The position numbers and the translations under genes were made by a program. Below the pieces are notes generated by a model. The model was not told the DNA's origin and searched no databases. It saw only the letters and a list, made by a program, of their open reading frames with translations. This document shows positions 17,873 through 26,615 of a DNA stretch of 64,000 nt, one piece after another. The stretch's first letter is position 1. Each line of letters begins with the position of its first letter. Location of the stretch: assembly GCA_963700425.1 (NCBI GenBank), contig CAVOXO010000003.1:1-64000 (forward strand), written 5' to 3'. Source of the stretch: CAVOXO01 sp963700425. GTDB lineage: Bacteria > Actinomycetota > Acidimicrobiia > Acidimicrobiales > Microtrichaceae.

Positions 17873-19113
17873 GTCGGTTGCGGGGATGTTGGTCGAGACG
17901 GCCGCCGAGGTGGTGGGGGAGCACCCCGCCGATCTCGACGACGCAGAGTTGTTGGCCGGGGTGGAGGAGTTGGTGGCGCTGGGCCGGAGGGTCGATGCGG
18001 TCGCCGCACGAATGGTCGCCGCGGCCGATGCCCGTCGTTCAGCCGATGTCGAGCTGGGTCAGCGGACCACGCAGTGGATCTCGCATTCGACCCGGGAGTC
18101 GGCGAGGGCGTCCCGGCGCCGGGTGCGGTTGGGTCGGGCGGGCCGGAAGCTGAGGCTGGTGGCCGACGCGTGGGAGGCGGGGACACTGTCGGAGGATCAC
18201 GTCTCTGTATTCGCACGGGCCGCGCGGAACCCGCGCATCGGCGACACGATCGCCGGTGTGCAGGAGGTGTTGATCGACCGTGCCCGGGTGGTGCCGTTCG
18301 AAGTGTGGCGTACCGAGGTGGCCCGGTTGGTCGACCGGTTGGACGCGGATGGGTCGCACCGTCCCGAGGAGCCCGACTCGCCGTCGGTGCTGTACCTCTT
18401 GGAGCTGTTCGACGGCTCCGTCCAGCTCCACGCCGAACTGGCGGCTGCGGATCACGCCGTGGTCGCCGCCGCGTTGAACGCCGAAGCCGACGCGCTCTTC
18501 CGCGGGTACACCCGTGATCGCGACGAGTCCGGCGGCGAGGTCGAGATCCCGACGCGGGGCCAGCTGATGGCCGAGGCGCTGGTGTCGCTCTGCCGAAAGG
18601 GTTCGGCGTGCGACTGAACACCACGACCCCGCGCGACCTGAGGTGGTCGTGGTGATCCGCACCGACGACCCCGACGTCGCCACGGTCGGCGGCTCCGCAA
18701 CGCCCACGCCGACGAGCCACCTGGGTGGCTTGCTGTCCGACGCGGAGTGGCGGCGGGTCATCGTCGACCCCGAAGGAGAGGTCCTCGACCTGGGTCGGGC
18801 CCGACGCCTGGCCAACCTGGCCCAACGCCGGGCGCTCGAGGTGCGGGACGGCCGCTGCGCGTTTCCGGGTTGTGACGCCCCGGTCCACTGGTGCGACATC
18901 CATCACCTTCGCCGCTGGGAGGACGGTGGCGGCACCGACATCGGGAACCTGATCCTGTTGTGCCGACACCACCACGGAGTGGTTCACCGCAAGGGATGGG
19001 CCTGGGCGTTCGACGAGACCGGCCGCGTTCGGTGGACGACGCCGGGCGGGACGGTGCTGGTCAGCCAACGCCGACTCGTCGACCGAGCCCCACCCGACTG
19101 GGACGCAGCGTGA
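17865..19113 (+). CDS. DUF222-HNH endonuclease-domain protein, copy 1 (frameshifted)
   Basis: The start ATG lies in the SOS-like box. The N-terminal DUF222 region (MFESVAGMLVETAAEVVGEH through PSVLYLLELFDGSVQLHAEL) covers about 250 residues; the C-terminal HNH domain reads DGRCAFPGCDAPVHWCDIHH, then RRWEDGGGTDIGNLILLCRH and HHGVVH, with the zinc-binding CxxPGC and the catalytic HH pair. Members belong to the family of the mycobacterial 13E12 repeat proteins. The role is unknown; an HNH nuclease acting on DNA is expected, and SOS control would link it to DNA damage. The frame breaks near 18615, where a TGA follows RKGSACD. It is clearly diverged from copies 2 and 3. A VapBC-like pair follows within 25 bases. 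Confidence 0.85.
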
Positions 19114-19136
19114 CCGGCGCCGGTATGGTGATCGGT

Positions 19137-19397
19137 ATGGCAACGAAGAAGGTCACGATCACGCTTCACGAGGAGCAGGTGCAGCAGATCCGCGCGTTGG
19201 TCGAGACGGGCCGCGCCGCGACCGTGTCGGGCTTCGTCCAGCATGCGGTGGGCGTGGCGCTCGACGACGTCGCCGGCTGGGGAGCGATGCTCGCCCAGGC
19301 GCTCGACGAGACCGGCGGCCCGATGTCGCCCGACGAGCGGGCCTGGGCCGATACCGCACTCGGCGTGCCCACCCGTCCAGGGCGACGGGCCTCATGA
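19137..19397 (+). CDS. Ribbon-helix-helix antitoxin-like protein
   Basis: The 86-residue protein begins MATKKVTITLHEEQVQQIRA, the beta strand and first helix of a ribbon-helix-helix DNA-binding domain. The second helix (TVSGFVQHAVGVAL) follows, then an acidic tail expected to wrap the toxin. An alternative start lies at 19125. There is no ribosome binding site; a TATGGT element seven bases before the ATG at 19137 suggests leaderless transcription. The stop overlaps the PIN gene start (ATGA at 19394), the standard order for a VapB antitoxin in front of VapC. It probably represses its own promoter. Confidence 0.8.
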   Translation: MATKKVTITLHEEQVQQIRALVETGRAATVSGFVQHAVGVALDDVAGWGAMLAQALDETGGPMSPDERAWADTALGVPTRPGRRAS

Positions 19398-19774
19398 CCA
19401 CCGGCGTCACCCTCGACGCCAGTGGGCTCATCGCCCTCGACCGCAACGACCGTCGAGTCATCGTGCTGCTCGCCCGAGCCGCGGAGAGCGGGAGTCGAGT
19501 CACGGTTCCCGCGTCGGCCCTCGCCCAGGCCGTCCGCCGACCCGACCGTCAGGTGCGACTGGCCAGGCTCATCCGCCAACCCACCTGCGACGTCGTTCCG
19601 CTCGACCGGGTCGACGCGGTGCACGTCGGGCGCCTCCTCGCCGCCGGCGACACCGCGGACGTGGTCGACGCTCACGTCGTGGTCTGTGCGCGTCGAGCCG
19701 GTCAACGGGTCGTCACCTCCGATGCCGACGACCTGTCGATGCTCGACCCCACGCTCGACCTGATCGAGATCTGA
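19394..19774 (+). CDS. PIN-domain toxin-like RNase (VapC type)
   Basis: The 126-residue protein has the PIN-domain layout: first acidic strand VTLDASGLIALDR (Asp near residue 8), a central Glu/Asp region in DAVHVGRLLAAGDTADVVDAHVV with the acidic pair of the active site, and a last strand QRVVTSDADDLSMLD. VapC toxins cut tRNA or rRNA and are held inactive by VapB. The start codon overlaps the antitoxin stop (ATGA), so the two are co-translated. The second acidic residue (classical Glu) is less clear than usual, so the target and even activity are uncertain. Confidence 0.8.
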   Translation: MTTGVTLDASGLIALDRNDRRVIVLLARAAESGSRVTVPASALAQAVRRPDRQVRLARLIRQPTCDVVPLDRVDAVHVGRLLAAGDTADVVDAHVVVCARRAGQRVVTSDADDLSMLDPTLDLIEI

Positions 19775-19810
19775 CGGCAGCGCCCTCGTTGCGCGCGCCG
19801 GCACGTGTGG

Positions 19811-20363
19811 TCAGAGCCCGTAGACCCGCTCCGCGGTGCCGGCGAACAGTGCGTCCTGTTCGGCGGGGTCGAAGCGGGCGGCGATCCGTTCGAACGCCTC
19901 CCACACGACGGGGTAGTCGACGCAGAACTTGTCGACGGGGAAGTTCGACTCGAACATGGCCCGGTCGGGTCCGAAGCTGTCGAGGGCGTGCGCGTACCAG
20001 CGCTCCTGGACGGCCAGGAACTCCTCCACATCGGGACGGTTCTCACTCTCGATGGACCAGAAGCCGTTGTCGGGCATGGCCAGGCCGCCGAGCTTGGCCA
20101 CCACGTTGGGGCAGGCGGCCAGCGCCTCGATGCCCGGCTTCCACTCCTCGAAGGTCTCGTCGTGCCGCCCCGCCCACCGGCCGACGCCGAGGGGCGTGGA
20201 GAGATGATCCACCACGATGGTCGTGGCGGGCACGGCGTGGGCCAGATCGACGACGTCGCCGAGCTGGGTGTGGAACTGCCAGGTGTCGTAGGTGAGGCCC
20301 CGCTCGCCCAGGTGGGCCACACCGCGTCGGAAGTCGGGGTCGGCGCCGCGGCCCGGGTCGGCG
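19811..20363 (-). pseudogene. 3' fragment of an amidohydrolase gene (duplicate of 37412-37965)
   Basis: This minus-strand stretch encodes about 184 C-terminal residues of a TIM-barrel amidohydrolase (GADPDFRRGVAHLGERG ... VVDHLSTPLGVG ... MFESNFPVDKFCVDYP). It is about 97 percent identical to the 3' part of the full-length gene at 37412-38393. Homology stops abruptly at about 20363; the sequence upstream is unrelated, and an in-frame start there would only add a short artificial N-terminus. The metal-binding HxH of the first strand is therefore missing and the product should be inactive. Unlike the long copy, this fragment has no internal frameshift. Confidence 0.8.
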
Positions 20364-20468
20364 AGGGACTCGTCCTCTCCGTCGCCGATGTCCACGCCCG
20401 ACACGTCCCGGAGGTGATCCCGGTCGCGATGACCACCGGACCTCGTGGAGTCGTACGGCCGGTGACGC

Positions 20469-21095
20469 TCAGGCGAGAAGCAGTCGCGGCAGTTCGTCGC
20501 ACATCCAGTCGATGCACTGTTCGTGGCTCCAGCCCCTCTCGACGGTCAGCTGGTGGTAGGTGGCGTCGGACAGCACGGTCATGAGGACATCGGTTGCGGT
20601 CGGGGGGTCGAGGCGGCCGCGGAGGGTTCCCTTGTCCGCCAGGAGCGAGACGACGTGGCCGAACGCCTCACGTCGGAGATCCTCATGATGTTGGTGGGTC
20701 TGGCGCAGCTCGGGGTCGGTCAGCGCCGCGCCCCGGAGGATCTCGGAGAGCGCGCTGGCTCGTTCGAACAGGGGCCCGGCGCCCCGCACGAACGTTCGGA
20801 GTGCGCCGGCGGCCGAGCGTTGTCGCTCCATCTCGGCCCACCACTCCGATTCCTGCGGCACGCCGGACGGGGCGTCCCCTCCCATCACTGCGTGGTCGAT
20901 CGCGGCGCTCATGAGCTCGGCCTTGGTGTGGAAGACGAAGTAGACGGTCTGGGACGCGACTCCGGCGCGGGCGGCGATCGAGTTGATCGTCGCGCCGTGG
21001 TAGCCGCGCTCGCTGAACTCCTTTGTGGCGGCCTCGATGATCCTGCGTCGCGTTGCCGCGGCCTTCTCGCGCCGCGTTGTCGTGCCCTTGTCCAT
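20469..21095 (-). CDS. TetR-family transcriptional regulator
   Basis: About 208 residues from the ATG at 21095; ATGs at 21107 and 21119 are alternatives. The helix-turn-helix is standard: RRRIIEAATKEFSERGYHG followed by INSIAARAGVASQTVYFVFH. The C-terminal domain (RTFVRGAGPLFERASALSEI) resembles regulators of small-molecule efflux or metabolism but gives no ligand. It diverges from the membrane protein at 21172. The 75 bases between them contain repeated TTCACT/AGTGTGA elements that could be the operator, so it probably represses both. Confidence 0.85.
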   Translation of the reverse strand: MDKGTTTRREKAAATRRRIIEAATKEFSERGYHGATINSIAARAGVASQTVYFVFHTKAELMSAAIDHAVMGGDAPSGVPQESEWWAEMERQRSAAGALRTFVRGAGPLFERASALSEILRGAALTDPELRQTHQHHEDLRREAFGHVVSLLADKGTLRGRLDPPTATDVLMTVLSDATYHQLTVERGWSHEQCIDWMCDELPRLLLA

Positions 21096-21119
21096 AACCC
21101 ATTGCATCCTATGGACCAT

Positions 21120-21171
21120 TTCACTAGAGTTTCACTTTAGTGTGATGCTCTAACGAGATGGAAGAGGTCCG
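21120..21171. promoter_or_regulatory. Divergent promoter with TCAC/GTGA inverted repeat
   Basis: At about 21132-21145 the sequence TCACTTTAGTGTGA has 4-bp inverted ends and is preceded by a further TTCACTAGAG element. It is an AT-rich island in GC-rich DNA between the TetR gene and the membrane protein gene, which is where a TetR operator is expected. Confidence 0.4.
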
Positions 21172-21843
21172 ATGGCAACTGCAGTGATCTCGAAGCCCTC
21201 AGTGTCGAACCCCACCCGGCTGGGCGGTTCGGTGTTGGCCGGCGTCGCCCTGATCGTCGGGGGAGCCGTCCAGGCCGATGGCGGCATCCTCACCGCGGCC
21301 TACCGCGGGGACTCGCCGGTGAACGACGATCTGTTGCGATACCCCTGGCACGGCGCCAGTGCCGCGGCCACGACCATCACCTGGGGCGTGACCCAGGCGA
21401 TGATCATGGCGGCACTCGTCGTGTTCGCCCGGAGCGGCGCCACCGGTACCAGCCGGGCCGGCCGGATCGGTCCCTGGCTGGCCGTGTGCGGTGCCGCGCT
21501 GTTCACGCTCGGACACGTGGCGACTCTCGCCTCCCTCGACGCCACGATCGACGATGGCGCAGGGACCCTGGTCATGGGCCTCTTCGGCCTCGGGACGTTG
21601 TTCAACATCGCCGGCTTCCTCCTGGCGGGCGTGGCCATGGTGAGATCAGGGCGGTGGTCCGGTTGGCGCCGCTACACCCCGCTCGCCCTGGGCATCGCGA
21701 CCGTGGTCCTGACGCCGCTCCAGTTCACGTCGCTGCTGCCCGTCGCGGTGGCGGTGTACTCGCTCACCGTTCTGGCGCTGGGAGTGGCGATGGTGCTCGA
21801 GGGCGACCCCGGCCCGGCCGCGGTGCCGGTCGGCCAGGCCTGA
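21172..21843 (+). CDS. Multi-pass membrane protein, function unknown
   Basis: The 223-residue protein has about six hydrophobic helices, including GGSVLAGVALIVGGAVQ, IGPWLAVCGAALFTLGHVAT, LGTLFNIAGFLLAGVAMV and PVAVAVYSLTVLALGVAMV. There is no transporter signature I can name. The start ATG is preceded by GGAAGAGG, an acceptable ribosome binding site. Divergent arrangement with a TetR gene suggests a repressor-controlled membrane function. The frame is intact. Confidence 0.65.
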   Translation: MATAVISKPSVSNPTRLGGSVLAGVALIVGGAVQADGGILTAAYRGDSPVNDDLLRYPWHGASAAATTITWGVTQAMIMAALVVFARSGATGTSRAGRIGPWLAVCGAALFTLGHVATLASLDATIDDGAGTLVMGLFGLGTLFNIAGFLLAGVAMVRSGRWSGWRRYTPLALGIATVVLTPLQFTSLLPVAVAVYSLTVLALGVAMVLEGDPGPAAVPVGQA

Positions 21844-22168
21844 CGCGCCCGACCCGGAAGGACCGGCAGGGCGGGCCGGATCGGAGTGGCCGAGCGAACC
21901 GGGGTGGCACCTGAGCCTGCTCGTTCCCGAGAGATCGTCGACTCGGGCCAGATGAGGGACATCGACGCCGGGCATCCTGGTGACCACGTTGTCGGGTCGG
22001 ACGACGTCGGACCCCGGCGACGCGCCGACGGGGCAGGTGAACGCACTGGCGGCCGAGACCTCCGGACGTCTCCGCGCCGGCCCCCTTGGGTCGATGGCCC
22101 GACCGGATGCTCGACATTCCAGGCCTCCTCGACGGCGACGGACGCGGCCTCGTTCGATCGGCCGCCGT
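21844..22168. other. Intergenic region before HNH copy 2
   Basis: No gene is supported. A short stretch (GACGGGGCAGGTGAACGC at about 22027-22044) also occurs before HNH copy 3 at about 38523, which suggests the two copies once shared more upstream sequence. Close homology to the copy-3 region begins only at about 22169. Confidence 0.4.
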
Positions 22169-23512
22169 CGCCACCCGGGGTTCGTTGTCGGGGGTGGTCG
22201 GTATCGTGTCGTACATATGTTCGAGTCAGTTGCTGGGATGTTGGTCGACACGGCCGCCGAGGTGGTGGGGGAGCACCCTGCCGATCTGAACGATGCCGAG
22301 TTGTTGGCGGGGATCGAGGAGCTGGTGGCGTTGGGCCGTCGGGTCGATGCCATGGCGGCCCGGCTGGTCTCGGCGGCGGAGGCTCGGGGGTCGGCCGATG
22401 TGGAGGTGGGTCAGCGGACGTCGGCGTGGATGTCCCATGCGACTCGGGAGTCGGCCCGTTCGGCCCGTCGGCGGGTGAGGGTCGGCCGGGCGTGCCGGCG
22501 GTTGCGGGTGGTGGCCGACGCCTGGGAAGCGGGGCGTGTCTCGGAGGATCACGTCTCGGTGTTGGCGCGGGCGGTGTCGAACCCGCGGGTCGCCGATGCC
22601 GTCGTGGGCCTGCAGGAGGTGTTGGTGGCCCGGGCCGCGGAGTTGCCGTTCGAGGTGTGGCGGACCGAGGTGTGGGGGGTGGTGGACCGGCTCGATGCCG
22701 ATGGGTCGTTCCGTCCCGAGGCGCCGGATGCGCCGTCGGTGGTGTATCTGCTGGAGCTGTTCGACGGGTCGGTTCAGTTGCGTGCCGATCTGGCGGCGGC
22801 GGACCACGCCGTGGTCGCCGCGGCGTTGAACGCCGAGGCCGATGCGTTGTTCCACCGCTACTCCCGTGACCGCGAGGAGTCCGGTGGCGACGTCGAGATC
22901 CCGTCGCGGGGCCAGTTGATGGCCGAGGCGCTGGTGTCGCTGTGCCGCAAAGGGGCGGCCTGCGATGTGGCGGCGACGGTCCCGTTGCGTCCCGAGGTGG
23001 TTGTCGTCGTTCAGGAGGACGAACCCGACGAGGCGACGGTGGGTGGTGGCGGGGCGGTGATGCCGACCGCCCGCTCTGGGCGGCCTGTTGTCCGATGCCT
23101 CCTGGCGGCGGGTGATCGTCGACCCTGAGGGCGAGGTCCTGGATCTGGGTCGGACCCGCCGGTTGGTGAACCGGGCTCAGCGTCGGGCGCTGCAGGTGCG
23201 CGACGGGGGGTGTGTGTTCCCGGGGTGTGACGCTCCGGTGAACTGGTGTGATGCCCATCACCTCCGCCGCTGGGAGGACGGCGGGGGGACCGACATGTCG
23301 AATCTGGTGTTGCTCTGTCGACGCCATCACGGCGTGGTGCACCGCAACGGTTGGGCCTGGGCGCTCGACGGTGACCACCGGGTCCGCTGGACCACACCGT
23401 CGGGTCGGGTGATCGTCAGCCAGCGTCATCGACAACCGTCCGGGGCGAGACCGGTCACCGCCGACGACGTGCCCCGCGACGGACCACCCGGTTCGCGCCA
23501 CCGACGGCGACC
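22169..23512 (+). repeat. Segmental duplication, copy A (DUF222-HNH gene and promoter)
   Basis: About 1344 bases nearly identical (roughly 98 percent by eye) to 38617-39960, in the same orientation. It includes about 48 bases upstream of the start codon with the SOS-like box and ends just before the stop codon of copy 3. Confidence 0.8.
22209..22224 (+). promoter_or_regulatory. SOS-box-like LexA site over the start codon (HNH copy 2)
   Basis: The same TCGTACATATGTTCGA as in copies 1 and 3, with the ATG at 22217 inside it and TATCGT nine bases upstream of the ATG. Confidence 0.7.
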
Positions 23513-23810
23513 GCCACCAGAGCGAACGCGACGTGGCGTGATGACGAGTTGCACCCCCGCCCGGTTCCGGTCGGCGGAAGCTCGCTGCCGCCGGCGCTAC
23601 GTGAGGCGTCGGAGCACCCGCCCGATCGCTTTGTCGTGGATGGCGTCGAAGTCGGCGTCGAAGGTGCGGAGGTGGGTGGCTTCGAGCACGGCCATGCCGT
23701 GCACGGTCGCCCAGAACGTGAAGGCGATCTCCTCCGCTCCGAACCCGTCGGTCGTCGACAGGGACCCTCCCGCGATGGCGTCTCGGACGGCGTCGAGGAG
23801 CACGGCATAG
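22217..23810 (+). CDS. DUF222-HNH endonuclease-domain protein, copy 2 (frameshift, stop lost)
   Basis: DUF222 domain in the first about 260 residues (ADLNDAELLAGIEELVALGR, PSVVYLLELFDGSVQLRADL) and a C-terminal HNH domain (DGGCVFPGCDAPVNWCDAHH, NLVLLCRRHHGVVH). A single inserted base near 23072, seen by comparison with copy 3, breaks the frame before the HNH domain. The 3' end differs from copy 3 after about 23512: the normal stop is missing and the frame runs on to 23810, antisense through the start of the following TetR gene's 3' end. The biological end is therefore uncertain. The protein is nearly identical to copy 3, pointing to recent duplication or gene conversion. Expected role as for copy 1. 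Confidence 0.8.
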
Positions 23811-24220
23811 GCGCTGTTGGTCGGCGGTGGGTCGTCGAGGTCCTTTCGGCGGCTCGGCAGGTCGATGAAGCTGAGTCGGAAGCGGGTGGGCTCGTCACTG
23901 GCGTAGGCGAGGTAGGCGTGGCCGAGTCCTTCGAGCCGCTCGATCGGCGACTCGCCGGCAGGGACGTCGAGCAGTCGGTCCCGCAGCGCTGCCAAGGCAT
24001 CGTCGGCGAGCGCGGCAAGGAGCGACGTCTTGGCGTCGAAATAGCGGTACAACGCCCCCGGCGTGTAATCGACCTTGTCGGCCAGCTCGCGCATCGACCA
24101 GCCGTCGATGCCCGACGCCTCGATCAGCTCGAGGGCCGCGTCGAGGATGGCTTGGCGGGTCTGGCTCCGGCGCCGTTGTTGGGTCGTCGGCTCAGTCACG
24201 AGGTTCCCGGTTGTAAACAT
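23597..24220 (-). CDS. TetR-family transcriptional regulator (WHG-type)
   Basis: The 207-residue protein has the helix-turn-helix RQAILDAALELIEASGIDG followed by MRELADKVDYTPGALYRYF, and a C-terminal domain of the type often annotated TetR_C/WHG (ERLEGLGHAYLAYASDEPTR, FTFWATVHGMAVLEATHL). Start choice: the ATG at 24220 gives MFTTGNLVTEPTT; a GTG eight codons later (VTEPTTQQ) is also possible. It diverges from the membrane protein at 24280 across a short AT-rich promoter with repeated ACATAAT elements, so it probably controls that gene and itself. Confidence 0.85.
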   Translation of the reverse strand: MFTTGNLVTEPTTQQRRRSQTRQAILDAALELIEASGIDGWSMRELADKVDYTPGALYRYFDAKTSLLAALADDALAALRDRLLDVPAGESPIERLEGLGHAYLAYASDEPTRFRLSFIDLPSRRKDLDDPPPTNSAYAVLLDAVRDAIAGGSLSTTDGFGAEEIAFTFWATVHGMAVLEATHLRTFDADFDAIHDKAIGRVLRRLT

Positions 24221-24246
24221 AATTCACATAATGCATACTGTTCACT
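24217..24246. promoter_or_regulatory. AT-rich divergent promoter with ACATAAT direct repeats
   Basis: ACATAATTCACATAATGC contains two ACATAAT elements spaced nine bases apart, followed by TTCACTCTAG. It lies between the TetR gene and the membrane protein gene and is a probable operator/promoter region. The repeats overlap the TetR start codon. Confidence 0.4.
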
Positions 24247-24279
24247 CTAGCCGAAGCACGGACACGGAAGAGGAACCTG

Positions 24280-24915
24280 ATGAGCAACCCCACGACCCAC
24301 ACGGCCGGTCTCCTGCGATCGCTGGCGAACTGGAAGGTCCTGATCGTGTCGGGGGTGGTGGCCGCCGGCCTCGCCGTCGTGCTGTTCGCCTCGTCGGGGC
24401 CGGGCTCGATCGCCGCCGTCGACGCCGCCTGCGGAGACACGCCGCCCGACGTTGCCTTCTACACCGCGCCCGCCGATATCGACTCGTTCCTGGTCGGATG
24501 CGGCGTCGACGGGCGGGCGGCCTACCGGGACCTCCAGATCGTCGATCTGTTCTATCCCGCCGCCTCCGGCGTGTTCATGGCGTCGGCCCTCGCCCTGGCC
24601 CTGCGCCGTCGGACCGTCTTCGGTCGTCCCGCGGCGATGCTGGCCGCGCTCCCGCTGATCGGCGCCGGGTTCGACTACGTCGAAAACGTGGCGGCCTGGG
24701 TACTTCTGGCGACATTCCCGAGCGAGGGGGCAGTGGCCGCCTCGTTGATGGGGATGGCGTCGGCCGCCAAGCAGGCCCTCAACTGGACCGCCGGCGTGAT
24801 CCTCATCGGCGCCCTGGTCGTGGCGGTGGTTCGTTGGTTGCGCGGCCGGCTCCGCCCGGAGTCGGCCGGCGGCTCGAACGGGGCCCGGGTCCGTCAGCCT
24901 CAGCTCACCTCGTAG
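24280..24915 (+). CDS. Multi-pass membrane protein, function unknown
   Basis: The 211-residue protein has an N-terminal membrane helix (VLIVSGVVAAGLAVVLFAS), an extracytoplasmic loop with two Cys (DAACGDTPPDV, LVGCGVDGR), then three or four further helices (FYPAASGVFMASALALALR, MLAALPLIGAGFDYVENVAA, NWTAGVILIGALVVAVVRWL) and a polar tail. The FDYVEN motif inside a membrane helix is unusual and may mark a family of small actinobacterial membrane proteins with a TetR partner. No transporter or enzyme signature was seen. The frame is intact. Confidence 0.65.
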   Translation: MSNPTTHTAGLLRSLANWKVLIVSGVVAAGLAVVLFASSGPGSIAAVDAACGDTPPDVAFYTAPADIDSFLVGCGVDGRAAYRDLQIVDLFYPAASGVFMASALALALRRRTVFGRPAAMLAALPLIGAGFDYVENVAAWVLLATFPSEGAVAASLMGMASAAKQALNWTAGVILIGALVVAVVRWLRGRLRPESAGGSNGARVRQPQLTS

Positions 24916-24976
24916 AGGGGCCGCGGGGCGCCCCGTTCTGTTGTCAGATCGCACTTTCGTGACGCCTGAACGCCGG

Positions 24977-25865
24977 TCAGGGGCCCCAGTGTTCGGGTCC
25001 CTGATGTTCGGCGAACACGGCGAGGGCGAGGGGCTCGCTCATCCCCCACGCATCGCGCAGTGTCTCGACGGCGAGCATGGCCGGTTCCATGACGACCAGC
25101 GGGTCCTCCCAACGGGCGGAGAGTCCGGCGCCGGAACGGCCCCAGCCGATCTCGACCAGCGGAGCCTCTTCCTCGGCGGATCCGTCGCTGGGAAGTGACG
25201 GATCGATGAGCATCATGTCGAGGTCGCCGCTGCCGTTGACGGCGAAAAGGACGGCACGCCTTGACGTGCCGTCGGCGGGCGCCAGTCGCAACACGGCGTC
25301 GTGGTCGATGATCATGCGGCACAGGGTGCCCGACAGCTCGGTGATGAGCTCCTCGTAGGTGCGGGCGCCGAGTTGCACGCCGTCGTCCACCACCTCGTCC
25401 GCACCCTGATGCCAGCTCAGCGCCACCACCGCGGCGCGTTCGGCGCGTGAAATGGCGTCGCTCGGCGCGGCGCGGGTCGCCACACCGAGGAGGATCTCGG
25501 CGATCCGCCTCATCGCCCATTCGGCGCGGGTGGCGTGATCGTCGCCGGCGTCCACGGCGACATCCGCGGCCGCCACGGTGTCATCGTCCATGTCGTCGCT
25601 CAGCAGGGTGAACACCGAGTCGGACGTGGTGCACGCCTCCATGCATGCGTCCCCGAGCGTCGCGAGCAGGTCGTCGAGGGCGCGGCGCCGGAATCGGATC
25701 ACCGTCGGGGGAGTGACGGAGCAGGTCGATCTCGGCGGCCAGGCCTCGACCCATGAGCCATGCCTGGGTGGAACGTGCGGCGTGGATGTTCGCGGCCTCC
25801 GCGAATTCCTGTGGGTCGGGCCGGGTGTCGCCGTTCAACGTCGTTCCTGTCGGTCGCGGGAGCAT
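24977..25865 (-). CDS. Unknown soluble protein (one frameshift)
   Basis: Two frames join near 25705 into one protein of about 295 residues. The N-terminal part is LNGDTRPDPQEFAEAANIHA ... AWLMGRGLAAEIDLLRHSP, continuing TVIRFRRRALDDLLATLGDA in the second frame. The remainder is acidic, with a helical middle (EWAMRRIAEILLGVATRAA) and a C-terminal beta-rich part (RRAVLFAVNGSGDLDMMLID). No membrane helix, signal peptide or catalytic motif was recognised. The ATG at 25865 is the most upstream start that keeps the observed N-terminal similarity in composition; a later start cannot be excluded. Confidence 0.55.
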
Positions 25866-25930
25866 CCGAATCGTAGGTCTCCCCGGTCGCCCGCGGGGCC
25901 GATTCCCCGCCGTCGCGTGGGCTCCCGGGA

Positions 25931-26114
25931 CCCCCTTCGTTGTCAGGGGTCGCTGGGACAATGGAGGTCGACACAGGAGGTCAGACATGACGAACAAGGC
26001 GAGGCGATAGCGGTGGGATGGGGAGGAATCGACCTCATTCCGGTGCCCGATGGCGAGACCCCACAGGAGGCGGTGGATCGCGTCTACGAAGGCGGCGTGA
26101 CCTTCTCGATCACC
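25931..26114 (+). repeat. Duplicated promoter/leader/5' region, copy A
   Basis: About 180 bases similar to 44698-44884: shared GTCAGGGGTCG, GACAATGG, the ribosome binding site, the leader peptide and the first about 32 codons of the following gene. Confidence 0.7.
25987..26010 (+). CDS. Seven-residue leader peptide MTNKARR
   Basis: An AGGAGG ribosome binding site six bases upstream precedes an ATG that encodes only MTNKARR before a TAG. The GTG of the next gene begins two bases after that stop, in a different frame. The same arrangement (MANQGRR, TAG, two bases, GTG) is conserved at 44755-44778, with most of the surrounding 90 bases. Conservation in two copies argues for a real leader that couples translation by stop-restart, rather than a sequencing error. 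Confidence 0.55.
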   Translation: MTNKARR

Positions 26115-26531
26115 ATGGAGGACGGTGTCCCGTCGGGCACGATGACCACCCACCCCGGTGGAAAGGACGACCCGGAGTTCATCTCGCGGGCCGAACGGGC
26201 CTGGATGTTGCGGGCCCTGGAGTTGTTGGAGGAGATCCAGCCCGGCTGGACGGTCGACCATCAGGAGCAGGGTGAGCACCGGCGTTGGCCACACCACCTC
26301 CAGGTCGTCCACGAGGACTTCCCGCTGTGGGTCGGGATCTACGACTGTTACGCCACCCTCAAGGGACTCGAACGCTGGCCCGGTCGTCACGGCGAATGGC
26401 CCTGGTTCTGGAAGGTGGCTCGGCACTTCGCCCAGGCCGGGAACTGCGCGGTCTACTACCCGGACACCTCCGAGTTCCTGGACGGCACTCTCGACGCCGA
26501 TGAGGCCCGGGACGCCTACTTCATCATGTGA
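26013..26531 (+). CDS. Unknown protein translated behind a conserved leader peptide
   Basis: The 172-residue protein begins VGWGGIDLIPVPDGETPQEA from a GTG with no ribosome binding site of its own. It is rich in Trp, Asp and Glu, without membrane segments; blocks include LELLEEIQPGWTVDHQEQGE and ERWPGRHGEWPWFWKVARHF. I do not recognise the family. A shortened copy at 44781-44927 keeps the first about 32 codons and the last eight codons, so this is the intact parent form. Translation probably depends on ribosomes terminating on the leader peptide. Confidence 0.55.
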   Translation: MGWGGIDLIPVPDGETPQEAVDRVYEGGVTFSITMEDGVPSGTMTTHPGGKDDPEFISRAERAWMLRALELLEEIQPGWTVDHQEQGEHRRWPHHLQVVHEDFPLWVGIYDCYATLKGLERWPGRHGEWPWFWKVARHFAQAGNCAVYYPDTSEFLDGTLDADEARDAYFIM

Positions 26532-26615
26532 GTCGGCCACCACGGTGTGCCGGCCGCCACCGCCGTCACGCCCGCCGAGGTGGTATCGCTGGTCCGTGAG
26601 GACGTCGGCTGACGT

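Noticed and set aside
25987..26015. Programmed frameshift joining the leader peptide to the main gene
   Set aside because: No slippery heptamer or RNA structure is evident; stop-restart explains both copies more simply, although frameshifting is not excluded.
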